Part shown: positions 1 through 5,849 of the stretch, in pieces | Layout: each line of letters begins with the position of its first letter | Numbering within the stretch: the first letter of the stretch is position 1 | Origin: Candidatus Yonathbacteria bacterium RIFCSPHIGHO2_02_FULL_44_14 | GTDB taxonomy: Bacteria; Patescibacteriota; Minisyncoccia; Phycocordibacterales; UBA1550 | DNA: 44,342 nucleotides | Reading direction: 5' to 3' | NCBI GenBank assembly: GCA_001823535.1 | Contig: MHUT01000022.1 | Span: 1-44,342 of the forward strand | Notes under the pieces: generated by a model | The model's input: the letters and a program-made list of their open reading frames with translations, nothing else | The model's database searches: none | What the model was told of the DNA's origin: nothing | Program-made: the position numbers and the translations under genes

Positions 1-103
1 ATATCTGTTGTTTTGTATCCATATTCATATGGAAATACGGTAACCCATTTGTGGCCTATCCGGGGGAATTACGGTAACAGTTTTAATGGCATATAACGAA
101 TGC

Positions 104-132
104 TTGACTTTTATATAATATGGTGGTACACT
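104..132 (+). promoter_or_regulatory. Predicted sigma70-type promoter for the first small gene
   Basis: TTGACT at 104-109 and TACACT at 127-132 are separated by exactly 17 bases. Transcription would start near 139, giving a leader of about 37 bases that carries the SD of the gene at 177. The upstream bases 1-103 show only a short AT-rich inverted repeat around 18-38 and two copies of an ACGGTAAC octamer; I see no gene there. Confidence 0.6.
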
Positions 133-176
133 TGTTTAGGTTTGTCCACATTAATGAATAAGTGAGGAGAATGAAA

Positions 177-323
177 ATGGAAGGGGATCATGGACATAAA
201 TTTACACCACCAACTGCGATAGTTGTTGAGGCATCACCGGAACGCTGGAAGGTGTTGTTATTAATACCGGCGATATTAGTAATTTGTTGGGCTGTTATTT
301 CATTTTTATTTTCATTCAGCTAG
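177..323 (+). CDS. Small single-span membrane protein, 48 aa, unknown function
   Basis: This ORF encodes 48 residues: a polar N-terminal half followed by a hydrophobic C-terminal segment (about residues 24-46, rich in Leu, Ile, Val and Trp), so it should be a tail-anchored or single-span membrane protein. The start at 177 is preferred over the in-frame ATG at 171 because an AGGAG at 165-169 lies 7 bases before 177 but only 1 base before 171. It has a consensus promoter upstream (104-132) and a hairpin terminator downstream (343-376), so it looks like a complete single-gene transcription unit. I recognise no family. The main doubt is its short length; the signals on both sides are the best evidence that it is real. 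Confidence 0.55.
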   Translation: MEGDHGHKFTPPTAIVVEASPERWKVLLLIPAILVICWAVISFLFSFS

Positions 324-342
324 CAGGAAGTCTAGCAATATG

Positions 343-376
343 CGACCGAATCTATGTTCGGTCGTCTTCTTTTTAA
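343..376 (+). terminator. Rho-independent terminator
   Basis: CGACCGAA at 343-350 pairs perfectly with TTCGGTCG at 357-364 around a 6-base loop and is followed by a T-rich tract. It ends the unit of the gene at 177-323. Confidence 0.75.
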
Positions 377-385
377 CTGTTTTTG

Positions 386-414
386 TTGCTATTTGTCATA
401 CAGTGTATTACACT
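386..414 (+). promoter_or_regulatory. Predicted promoter for the 66-aa gene
   Basis: TTGCTA at 386-391 and TACACT at 409-414 are 17 bases apart. The -10 box is identical to that of the preceding small gene, and the start would lie near 421, about 23 bases before the TTG codon at 444. Confidence 0.5.
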
Positions 415-443
415 GGAAAAGTTCAATTACTTAGGAGTTCGTC

Positions 444-644
444 TTGAAAGTAGAAAAAATTTTTCCGGTCATCGTTGTTCTTTTTAGTTTAGGTTTTTTA
501 ACTCTTTGTGGATTTCTTGATCGTCCAACGGTTGAGGTATCCACTCGTACGCAGAGGTGTGTACGTGCGTATGATCCTCACGGATTATTGCCGTGCAGTG
601 AAGCGATGAAGAGATTGCCTAAAAAGGTACTTGTTGATCTTTAG
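444..644 (+). CDS. Small membrane-anchored or exported protein, 66 aa, unknown function
   Basis: The ORF begins with TTG and has an AGGAG SD at 433-437, six bases upstream, which decides the start. The N-terminus has two positive residues followed by a hydrophobic stretch at about residues 7-24, typical of a signal anchor. The rest is polar with two cysteines about 12 residues apart that could form a disulfide outside the membrane. The segment before the first cysteine does not match a good lipobox. A promoter (386-414) and a hairpin (678-704) bracket it. No family is recognised. Confidence 0.5.
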   Translation: MKVEKIFPVIVVLFSLGFLTLCGFLDRPTVEVSTRTQRCVRAYDPHGLLPCSEAMKRLPKKVLVDL

Positions 645-677
645 TGTAAACAAAATATCAACAAGTCAAAATATAAG

Positions 678-704
678 AGGCCAGACTTTTTTAGAGTCTG
701 GCCT
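678..704. terminator. Bidirectional hairpin between converging small genes
   Basis: AGGCCAGACT at 678-687 pairs perfectly with AGTCTGGCCT at 695-704. It lies downstream of the + strand gene ending at 644 and of the - strand ORF ending at 737. Weak T/AT-rich stretches follow on both strands, so it could end transcription from either side. Confidence 0.65.
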
Positions 705-736
705 TTATCATTGTGGTTGTTTGTCATTAGTGCGCT

Positions 737-946
737 TCAAGCTGGCGCCCTGAGGAGTCGTTTCTTTTCAAAGGATTTCATTCGTGGCGTGTTTGCCCGT
801 AAAATGTTGGACCGACGAATATCATCTCTTATCCAGCAGGGCAGGCGGTTGAGCCTTTTCCTGTCTATCTCGTCCTTGTTGGCGCGCATAGGTGAGTCTC
901 TGTGAGAGCGACTCTCGCGGTTGCGTGGCCGACCTATTTTTTTCAT
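737..946 (-). CDS. Small Arg/Lys-rich protein, 69 aa, unknown function
   Basis: This - strand ORF encodes a very basic, hydrophilic protein without a membrane segment; Arg and Lys are spread along its whole length. A purine-rich AAAAGGG lies about 8 bases before the ATG, a weak SD. Upstream on the same strand is a TTGGAC-17-TAGGAT promoter-like pair (986-1014), and the leader contains a short AAGGCAA/TTGCCTT hairpin. The hairpin at 678-704 lies downstream. A + strand ORF overlaps it (711-905) but has no comparable signals. The composition would suit nucleic-acid binding, but that is only inference. Confidence 0.4.
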   Translation of the reverse strand: MKKIGRPRNRESRSHRDSPMRANKDEIDRKRLNRLPCWIRDDIRRSNILRANTPRMKSFEKKRLLRAPA

Positions 947-985
947 ATATTCACCCTTTTGTACAAGGCAACTTTGCCTTTTCTT

Positions 986-1014
986 ATCCTACTCTTTTTT
1001 TAAAACCTGTCCAA
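986..1014 (-). promoter_or_regulatory. Predicted - strand promoter for the 69-aa basic protein
   Basis: Read on the - strand, TTGGAC (1014-1009) and TAGGAT (991-986) are 17 bases apart. This is the only reasonable promoter upstream of the ORF starting at 946. Confidence 0.4.
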
Positions 1015-1026
1015 TTTACCTGCATG

Positions 1027-1061
1027 AAAAAAGCCGACCCAATGAGATTCATTGTGCCAGC
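1027..1061 (-). terminator. Rho-independent terminator on the - strand
   Basis: On the - strand a 13-base arm (1061-1049) pairs with a second arm (1045-1033) across a 3-base loop with one mismatch and two wobbles, and six T residues follow (1032-1027). It lies just downstream of the ORF at 1090-1266 and supports that ORF being real. Confidence 0.7.
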
Positions 1062-1089
1062 TATTTGTCTTGGGTTAAGATTGGTTGGA

Positions 1090-1266
1090 TCACCCCAGAT
1101 TGTTTTTTTGTTCCAACAAAGCGCTCTTTTTCCTGCGTGCTTCAAGTTCAAGCAGGCACCCAAAGTTGCTTAATTTGCGCCGAGGTTCCTGCTGAAGTCG
1201 CTTCCTTTTCATTGTTCGAGAAAAAAGTTTGCTGAATGAGGATCCTATTATTTTAACTAAATTCAT
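1090..1266 (-). CDS. Small basic protein, 58 aa, unknown function
   Basis: The - strand ORF starts at 1266 and ends with TGA at 1090. It encodes 58 residues with a slightly hydrophobic start and a Lys/Arg-rich body containing runs such as KRKR and ARRKK. The SD is good: AGGGAGAG directly before ATT-ATG. A TTGCAC-17-TATCTT promoter (1320-1348) lies upstream and a strong terminator (1027-1061) downstream, giving a complete single-gene unit. The two + strand ORFs across it lack such signals. No family is recognised. Confidence 0.5.
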   Translation of the reverse strand: MNLVKIIGSSFSKLFSRTMKRKRLQQEPRRKLSNFGCLLELEARRKKSALLEQKNNLG

Positions 1267-1319
1267 AATCTCTCCCTAAAAAAGAACAGTTTAAAAGTTG
1301 TTTTCCGGTGACCTTCCCG

Positions 1320-1348
1320 AAGATACCACATTGTTTTGTTTGGTGCAA
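1320..1348 (-). promoter_or_regulatory. Predicted - strand promoter for the 58-aa protein
   Basis: On the - strand TTGCAC (1348-1343) and TATCTT (1325-1320) are 17 bases apart, with a TG just before the -10 box (extended -10). The leader to the ATG at 1266 would be about 47 bases. Confidence 0.5.
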
Positions 1349-1376
1349 ATTTTGATGGATTTTGAGATAAAATTTA

Positions 1377-1402
1377 GCCGGACACCCATCAAGGTGCCCG
1401 GC
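1377..1402 (-). terminator. Hairpin terminator on the - strand
   Basis: GCCGGACACC (1377-1386) pairs with GGTGCCCGGC (1393-1402) with one mismatch. On the - strand it is followed by TAAATTTTAT. It sits 15 bases beyond the stop of the ORF at 1418-1621. Confidence 0.6.
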
Positions 1403-1417
1403 AGTTTGTGTGCGTTT

Positions 1418-1621
1418 TTACTTACCCCTACATCCGCGTCTTATACGTGAAGCACGGTTTGATGTTTGCTTATCCCGTAGGTCATTCTGGTGAATGAGGT
1501 GCGGTGATGCTTTTTTGCGCGGGTGTTTATGGAACGGTAGGCGCCGAGATGGCTCGATTAAGCCAATAGGTATAGGCGGGATGGTTTCCAAAAGGAACAA
1601 AATGACATTTCGAGTGAACAT
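1418..1621 (-). CDS. Small protein with hydrophobic N-terminus and basic tail, 67 aa
   Basis: The protein has a hydrophobic, proline-containing N-terminal 20 residues and a strongly basic C-terminal half rich in His, Lys and Arg. The ATG at 1621 has a clear AGGAG SD with an 8-base gap. A terminator (1377-1402) follows on the same strand. It lies only 17 bases behind the ORF at 1639, so the two may be co-transcribed. The hydrophobic part is short for a membrane span and contains PPIPIG, so membrane association is uncertain. No known family. Confidence 0.5.
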   Translation of the reverse strand: MFTRNVILFLLETIPPIPIGLIEPSRRLPFHKHPRKKASPHLIHQNDLRDKQTSNRASRIRRGCRGK

Positions 1622-1638
1622 TAAGTGCTCTCCTTATT

Positions 1639-1848
1639 TTAGAAAAAATTTGTGAAATCAAGAAGCGCGCCCTTTTTTGTGTTATCACTGATGCAAGCGA
1701 GAATCTTCGATACGTGTTTTTTTGTGGGCTCGCTCCTCTTTGGTCTGTCGGTTATTCGCAGTAATTGGCGTTTCTCTGCCTTCCTTTTGTTGTCACGAGC
1801 GTCTTCGTGAGCCCCGCGGTCCATTGTTCTTGATGGATGAGTTTGCAT
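1639..1848 (-). CDS. Small charged protein, 69 aa, unknown function
   Basis: The ORF is open from 1932, but the ATG at 1848 is preferred: it follows an AAAAGGG (weak SD) by five bases, and the longer form would begin inside a palindromic element (1881-2021). The 69-aa product is highly charged (many Arg, Lys, Asp, Glu) with a less polar C-terminal 20 residues. It precedes the better-supported ORF at 1418-1621 by 17 bases. An overlapping 149-aa ORF in another - strand frame is judged to be a shadow of the palindrome. This is the least certain of the small genes. Confidence 0.35.
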   Translation of the reverse strand: MQTHPSRTMDRGAHEDARDNKRKAEKRQLLRITDRPKRSEPTKKHVSKILACISDNTKKGALLDFTNFF

Positions 1849-1880
1849 AAATGCCCTTTTTTGTGAGGTACTAATACCAT

Positions 1881-2021
1881 CTCCAAATAACCTATCCACA
1901 ATAATCCAAAAATTTTGGCTGCGCCTTCGCAAAAATCCTTCGAAATATCTCGATATTCCTCAGTATTTTTACTTCGGCTCGCTCGAAATTTTTGAATTCT
2001 TTGTGAAAGAGTTATTTGGAG
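1881..2021. repeat. 141-nt imperfect palindrome (MITE-like or structured RNA)
   Basis: The ends CTCCAAATAAC (1881-1891) and GTTATTTGGAG (2011-2021) are perfect inverted repeats. Further symmetric blocks occur inwards, including CAAAAATTT paired with AAATTTTTG and AAAAAT paired with ATTTTT, down to an AATAT-CTCG-ATATT tip. All are centred on position 1951. The stretch between the small genes and the tRNA promoter (1849-2094) holds this element and nothing else I can support. The sequence does not show whether it is a transposon-derived repeat, a cruciform or an RNA. Confidence 0.6.
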
Positions 2022-2094
2022 GTGATATAAAAATCCCGAGTTATCTCGAGTCCTTTGGCATAGTACCACATGAATTGTATTCGCGCAAATTCCG

Positions 2095-2123
2095 TTGCGG
2101 AATAGTGCGTTTTCTGGTATATT
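2095..2123 (+). promoter_or_regulatory. Predicted promoter of the tRNA-Ile transcript
   Basis: TTGCGG (2095-2100) and TATATT (2118-2123) are 17 bases apart, with TG two bases before the -10 box. The start would be near 2130, upstream of both the tRNA-like segment (2141-2216) and the tRNA (2234-2307). There is no other good promoter between those two. Confidence 0.55.
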
Positions 2124-2140
2124 CTGGGAGTTCCCAAAAA

Positions 2141-2216
2141 GCGCGTGTAGCGGAGGCTGGTGGTCAGCCCGTAGGTGACTCTGCTGAGTCAAGCACGCCA
2201 CTGATAATGACGAGGT
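2141..2216 (+). other. tRNA-Ile-like segment: partial copy with altered D-arm
   Basis: The first 11 bases (2141-2151) repeat the 5' end of the tRNA-Ile at 2234-2244, and 18 bases (2199-2216) repeat its anticodon loop region at 2264-2281, including the GAT anticodon. Between them the normal D-arm is replaced by a longer stretch that can form two perfect hairpins: GGCTG/CAGCC at 2155-2169 and TGACTC/GAGTCA at 2176-2191. These are enclosed by GCGTG (2143-2147) pairing with CACGC (2194-2198). No T-arm or 3' acceptor strand follows. It may be a decayed duplicate, a recombination scar or a structured leader of the tRNA transcript. Confidence 0.5.
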
Positions 2217-2233
2217 AACGTAGGAAGTATTAT

Positions 2234-2307
2234 GCGCGTGTAGCTCAGGTGGTTAGAGCGCGTCACTGATAATGACGAGGTCCCAAGTTCGAGTCTTGGC
2301 ATGCGCA
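2234..2307 (+). tRNA. tRNA-Ile (anticodon GAU)
   Basis: The 74-nt sequence folds as a standard cloverleaf: acceptor GCGCGTG with CATGCGC (one G-T wobble), D-stem GCTC/GAGC, anticodon stem CGTCA/TGACG with loop CTGATAA (anticodon GAT), 5-base variable loop, T-stem CCAAG/CTTGG with loop TTCGAGT, and discriminator A. The 3' CCA is not fully encoded (the bases after the discriminator are CCG), so it must be added enzymatically. A strong terminator follows at 2313. Confidence 0.95.
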
Positions 2308-2312
2308 CCGAT

Positions 2313-2365
2313 AATGAAAACGAAAAGATCAGGGTCAAACCCTGATCTTTTCGTTTTCATTTTGT
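2313..2365 (+). terminator. Strong terminator after tRNA-Ile
   Basis: A perfect 22-bp inverted repeat (2313-2334 with 2340-2361) with a 5-base loop is followed by T residues. The A-rich 5' arm and T-rich 3' arm flank a GATCAGGG/CCCTGATC core. It separates the tRNA unit from murD, whose -10 box lies at 2376. Confidence 0.85.
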
Positions 2366-2387
2366 GGGCTTCTGTTATGATGTGTAT

Positions 2388-3749
2388 ATGAACGAAACGA
2401 GCTACGAAACCTTTTTCAAGGGCAAAAAGATTACCATGCTTGGCTTAGGGCTTTTGGGGCGTGGGGTCAATGTGGCGAAGTTCCTTGCAGAGCTTGATGC
2501 AGAGCTCATAATCACCGACTTGAAGGACTCCACAGCACTCGCGCCATCATTGAAACAGCTTACGAAGTTTAAGAATATTCGTTACGTTTTTGGCGAGCAC
2601 CGTTTCGAGGATTTCAAAAATTGCGATATGGTCATCAAGGCTGCGGGGGTACCGCTCGACTCTCCTTATATCGCCGAGGCAAACAAAAATAAAATTCCTG
2701 TAGAGATGGATGCGTCACTCTTTGCAAAATTTACGCCAGCAACTATTGTAGGTGTTACGGGAACAAGGGGCAAATCGACGGTTACGCATCTTATTGCACA
2801 CATACTCGAACGCGCATATCCGAAACATGTTTTTGTGGGTGGCAATGTTCGTGGTATAGCGACACTACCGCTTCTCAGGAAAACGAAGGTCGGTGATATT
2901 GTTGTATTGGAACTCGATTCGTGGCAATTGCAGGGTTTTGGTGAGGCAAAACTTTCCCCCAATATTGCGGTGTTTACCAATTTTTTACCTGATCACTTGA
3001 ATTACTACAAGGGTGATATGAGAAAATATTTTGACGATAAGGCAAACATTTTTAAGCACCAAAAGGAAGATGAGGTACTAGTGCTCGGGGAACAACTTTT
3101 GAAAACCCAAGAAGGGCGGTCCTTCCTGGACGCAAAAAGGAAGGGCGGTCCTTCCTGGGTTGTGGCGCGTAAAAGCATTGTGCCAAAGTCGTGGAAGATA
3201 AAGATTCCCGGCGAGCATAATCTTGCCAATATCGCTTGTGCTATTTTGGCTTGCAAGGAGTTGGATGTTCCGAAAGATGCAATTAAAAAAGGAGTGGAAA
3301 GTTTTGTGGGAGTTCCTGGGCGTCTGGAACTCGTATGCACTATAGGTGGGGTGAAATACTACAACGACACTACAGCAACAACCCCCGACGGCAACCGTGC
3401 CGCACTCGAGGCTCTTGGCGCTAAAAACAAAAAAAACATAATACTCATAGCTGGTGGTGCTGATAAGAATCTCGACTATACCGATATGGCTAAGTTTGTA
3501 CATAAGACCGTGAAAGGGCTCGTGCTCATTGAAGGTGTCGCAACAGAAAAACTTCTGGCAAAAATCCCAAAGAAAACTTCATACCCCGTATATATAGTGG
3601 ATAGCATGAGGGATGCGGTTGAAGCAGCGCGTGACTTTGCACGATATGGCGACACCATTCTGCTTTCGCCCGGTGCGGCAAGTTTTGGCGTTTTTAAAAA
3701 TGAATTCGACCGCGGGGACCAGTTTGTGAAGCTGGTGAAAAATATATAA
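2388..3749 (+). CDS. murD: UDP-N-acetylmuramoylalanine--D-glutamate ligase MurD
   Basis: MurD adds D-glutamate to UDP-MurNAc-L-Ala in the cytoplasm. The 453-aa protein has the Mur-ligase order: an N-terminal Rossmann-like domain, the ATP loop GTRGKST at residues 125-131 (commonly GTNGKST), DHLNYY at 202-207, the linker motif GRLELV near 311, NDTTATTPD at 326-334, and a C-terminal SPGAASFGVF plus DRGDQF. The ATG at 2388 is chosen over the upstream in-frame start because TATGAT ends six bases before it, indicating a leaderless message; there is no SD. Residues 242-257 are encoded by two copies of a palindromic repeat read in two frames (see findings). murC lies two genes downstream, as expected for a wall-synthesis block. 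Confidence 0.95.
   Translation: MNETSYETFFKGKKITMLGLGLLGRGVNVAKFLAELDAELIITDLKDSTALAPSLKQLTKFKNIRYVFGEHRFEDFKNCDMVIKAAGVPLDSPYIAEANKNKIPVEMDASLFAKFTPATIVGVTGTRGKSTVTHLIAHILERAYPKHVFVGGNVRGIATLPLLRKTKVGDIVVLELDSWQLQGFGEAKLSPNIAVFTNFLPDHLNYYKGDMRKYFDDKANIFKHQKEDEVLVLGEQLLKTQEGRSFLDAKRKGGPSWVVARKSIVPKSWKIKIPGEHNLANIACAILACKELDVPKDAIKKGVESFVGVPGRLELVCTIGGVKYYNDTTATTPDGNRAALEALGAKNKKNIILIAGGADKNLDYTDMAKFVHKTVKGLVLIEGVATEKLLAKIPKKTSYPVYIVDSMRDAVEAARDFARYGDTILLSPGAASFGVFKNEFDRGDQFVKLVKNI
3111..3158. repeat. Two copies of a 19-nt palindromic repeat inside murD
   Basis: GAAGGGCGGTCCTTCCTGG occurs at 3111-3129 and again at 3140-3158. Its core GGAAGGGCGGTCCTTCC is a hairpin-forming inverted repeat. The copies are 29 bases apart, so murD reads them in different frames (EGRSFL and KGGPSW). 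A third partial copy lies at 42495-42509. Confidence 0.8.
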
Positions 3750-3764
3750 TAATACTCTGTCTTG

Positions 3765-3796
3765 TACCTATTTGCATCTATAGATGCAAATAGGTA
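3765..3796. terminator. Perfect 32-nt palindrome after murD
   Basis: TACCTATTTGCATCTA (3765-3780) is followed directly by its exact reverse complement (3781-3796). It may act as a terminator for murD, but no T-tract follows immediately. A protein-binding operator for the gene at 3849 is the alternative. Confidence 0.5.
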
Positions 3797-3848
3797 AGAG
3801 GTGAAAACTTTTGGTTTGGTATTTTTTTTGATATAGTTTCAAACATAT

Positions 3849-4547
3849 ATGAAAGCTGTGATTTTTGCTGCAGGGGAGGGGAAGCGTTTGCTACCGCTTA
3901 CTCTCGAGTGTCCAAAACCTCTTGTTTTCGTGCTTGGCAAGCCTCTCATTCAGCATATATGGGAAGCCCTTCCCGATACGATTGATGAGGTGGTGATTGT
4001 CGTTGGGTATAAAAGTGGAATGATGCGAGATTTTCTCAAGGATGAGTTTATGGGGAAGTGCGTGACGTATGTCGAACAAAAAGAACCGCTCGGTACTGCT
4101 CATGCTCTAAAAATTTGCAGGCCCCATCTTGAAAACGAGAAAAAGTTTTTGCTCATGTATGCTGATGATCTCCATGGGGCGAGCGCCATTAAGCAATGCA
4201 CTGAGCATGAGTCTGCACTCCTTGTGCATTTTGTCGATGACCCGAGGCGTTTTGGTGTAGTTGTGACGAACGAAGATGGAACCATTAAAAATATTGAGGA
4301 GAAACCAGAACATCCAAAATCGAACCTTGCAGTAACCGGTGTGTATGTTCTGACTCCCAAAATTTTTGAATATGAATCAACACACGCTCAAAATGGCGAA
4401 TATTTTTTGACTGGCATGATAGAGGGATATATTAGACACAACCCAATGTTGGTTATCGAGAGTGATTTTTGGATACCTATTGCGTATCCGTACGACATTG
4501 TACACGCAGAGGAGATACTACTAGGGTTACCACACGCTGATGAATGA
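3849..4547 (+). CDS. Sugar-1-phosphate nucleotidyltransferase (NTP_transferase family)
   Basis: The 232-aa protein begins with the diagnostic nucleotide-binding motif of RmlA/GlmU-type enzymes, AAGEGKRLLPLT at about residues 7-18 followed by PKPL at 22-25, and it has VGYKSG and LLMYADD further on, where the metal-binding Asp lies. These enzymes join a sugar-1-phosphate to an NTP to give an NDP-sugar. There is no left-handed beta-helix, so it is not a full GlmU. It overlaps murC by 8 bases and is probably co-transcribed with it, so a role in UDP-GlcNAc or another wall-precursor supply is possible; the exact sugar cannot be read. TATAGT lies 11 bases before the ATG; there is no SD. Confidence 0.85.
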   Translation: MKAVIFAAGEGKRLLPLTLECPKPLVFVLGKPLIQHIWEALPDTIDEVVIVVGYKSGMMRDFLKDEFMGKCVTYVEQKEPLGTAHALKICRPHLENEKKFLLMYADDLHGASAIKQCTEHESALLVHFVDDPRRFGVVVTNEDGTIKNIEEKPEHPKSNLAVTGVYVLTPKIFEYESTHAQNGEYFLTGMIEGYIRHNPMLVIESDFWIPIAYPYDIVHAEEILLGLPHADE

Positions 4548-5838
4548 GGATTTCCTAAAAAATATTCACGCCGTGCATTTTGTTGGTATTGGCGGGATCG
4601 GCGTTTCCGCCGTTGCGAGACTCATGCTTGCACGTGGAGTTTCTGTGGTAGGATCCGATCGCGACCACTCACTCATTACTGAAAAACTCATGGCGGATGG
4701 TGCAATGATTTTTATCGGGCATGATGCTGTTCAAGTGTCGGCGCAATGCGACCTTCTTGTGTATTCGCCAGCAATATCGAGAGACAATCCCGAGCTTCTT
4801 ATCGCAAGGGAAAAAGGAGTGCAGGTGCTCTCATACCCAGAGGCGCTCGGTATGATCTCTCGTGGAATGCGCACTGTCGCTGTTGCGGGGACACATGGAA
4901 AGACCACAACAACAGCGATGATTGCAGAGGTTCTTGTGGGTGCCAGCAAGAACCCAACCGTCATCGTGGGCAGCCTCCTCAAATCTGGCACCAATTTTAT
5001 CGCAGGTACAAGCGATATTTTTATTGTTGAGGCGTGCGAGTACAAACGCTCATTTTTGAATCTTTCGCCAGAAATTCTCGTCATTACCAATATCGACAAT
5101 GATCATCTCGACTACTATGGAAGTATTGAAGGTGTACAAAAAGCATTTGCGGAGTTGGTAGAAAAAATTCCTGCGCACGGCGCTATCGTGTGCGACCCGA
5201 GCGACCCTCGTGTGGCACCCGTACTCACGAAAGCAGTCGCGCGGATTGTCGACTACACACTTGGAAACCCGACGTCCAAGTTAGAGCTTGCAGTCTCAGG
5301 GGAGCATAATAAAAAGAATGCCAGAGCTGCTCTAGCAGTCGCGCGTATTCTTGATGTCGACGAAATAGAGGCCTGCACACTCCTCGCAGAGTTTCAAGGA
5401 ACATGGCGGCGCATGGAATACAAAGGTAAAATAGAAAATGGTGGGCTCGTGTATGATGACTATGCACACCACCCAACAGAGGTAAAAGCAACACTGCAGG
5501 GGTTTCGCGCAAAGTACCCGGACCACCGCATCCGCGTCGTTTTTCAGCCGCACCTTTACTCACGCACGAAACTTCTCCTTAATGATTTTGCACAAAGTTT
5601 TAGCGATGCCGACGAGGTCATCGTTGCACCTATCTATGCCGCACGCGAGAAACCAGATTCAGAAATCAACGCAGGAATTCTTGCTGGAGAGATTACAAAA
5701 AATCATCTCAATACGCGCACCTTTGGTGATTTCCTTGCCATTGAAAAATATGTACGTAGTACTACCACATCGAATGATGTCATTATTACGATGGGAGCCG
5801 GAGATATATACAGAATAGGAGATAGTGTGGTAGTGTAA
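4540..5838 (+). CDS. murC: UDP-N-acetylmuramate--L-alanine ligase MurC
   Basis: MurC attaches L-alanine to UDP-MurNAc, the first peptide step of peptidoglycan synthesis. The 432-aa protein shows the MurC-specific N-terminal GIGGIGVSAVA (residues 17-27), the ATP loop GTHGKTTTT (117-125), CEYKRSFL near 167, NDHLDYY (187-193), the linker GTWRRMEYKG, and YDDYAHHPTEVKA near residue 305, which is typical of MurC. The start overlaps the nucleotidyltransferase stop by 8 bases, implying translational coupling. rsmI begins 11 bases after the stop. Confidence 0.96.
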   Translation: MNEDFLKNIHAVHFVGIGGIGVSAVARLMLARGVSVVGSDRDHSLITEKLMADGAMIFIGHDAVQVSAQCDLLVYSPAISRDNPELLIAREKGVQVLSYPEALGMISRGMRTVAVAGTHGKTTTTAMIAEVLVGASKNPTVIVGSLLKSGTNFIAGTSDIFIVEACEYKRSFLNLSPEILVITNIDNDHLDYYGSIEGVQKAFAELVEKIPAHGAIVCDPSDPRVAPVLTKAVARIVDYTLGNPTSKLELAVSGEHNKKNARAALAVARILDVDEIEACTLLAEFQGTWRRMEYKGKIENGGLVYDDYAHHPTEVKATLQGFRAKYPDHRIRVVFQPHLYSRTKLLLNDFAQSFSDADEVIVAPIYAAREKPDSEINAGILAGEITKNHLNTRTFGDFLAIEKYVRSTTTSNDVIITMGAGDIYRIGDSVVV

Positions 5839-5849
5839 CATTTAAATCT

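Noticed and set aside
711-905. 64-aa + strand ORF
   Set aside because: It starts in the hairpin region without an SD and overlaps the better-supported - strand ORF at 737-946.
892-1235. Two overlapping + strand ORFs (93 and 104 aa)
   Set aside because: Non-ATG or unsupported starts, no SD, and they cross a - strand promoter, a strong terminator and the 58-aa gene.
1752-2201. 149-aa - strand ORF
   Set aside because: Much of it is the 141-nt palindrome and it runs into the tRNA-like segment; it has no SD, and a different frame holds the small gene at 1639-1848.
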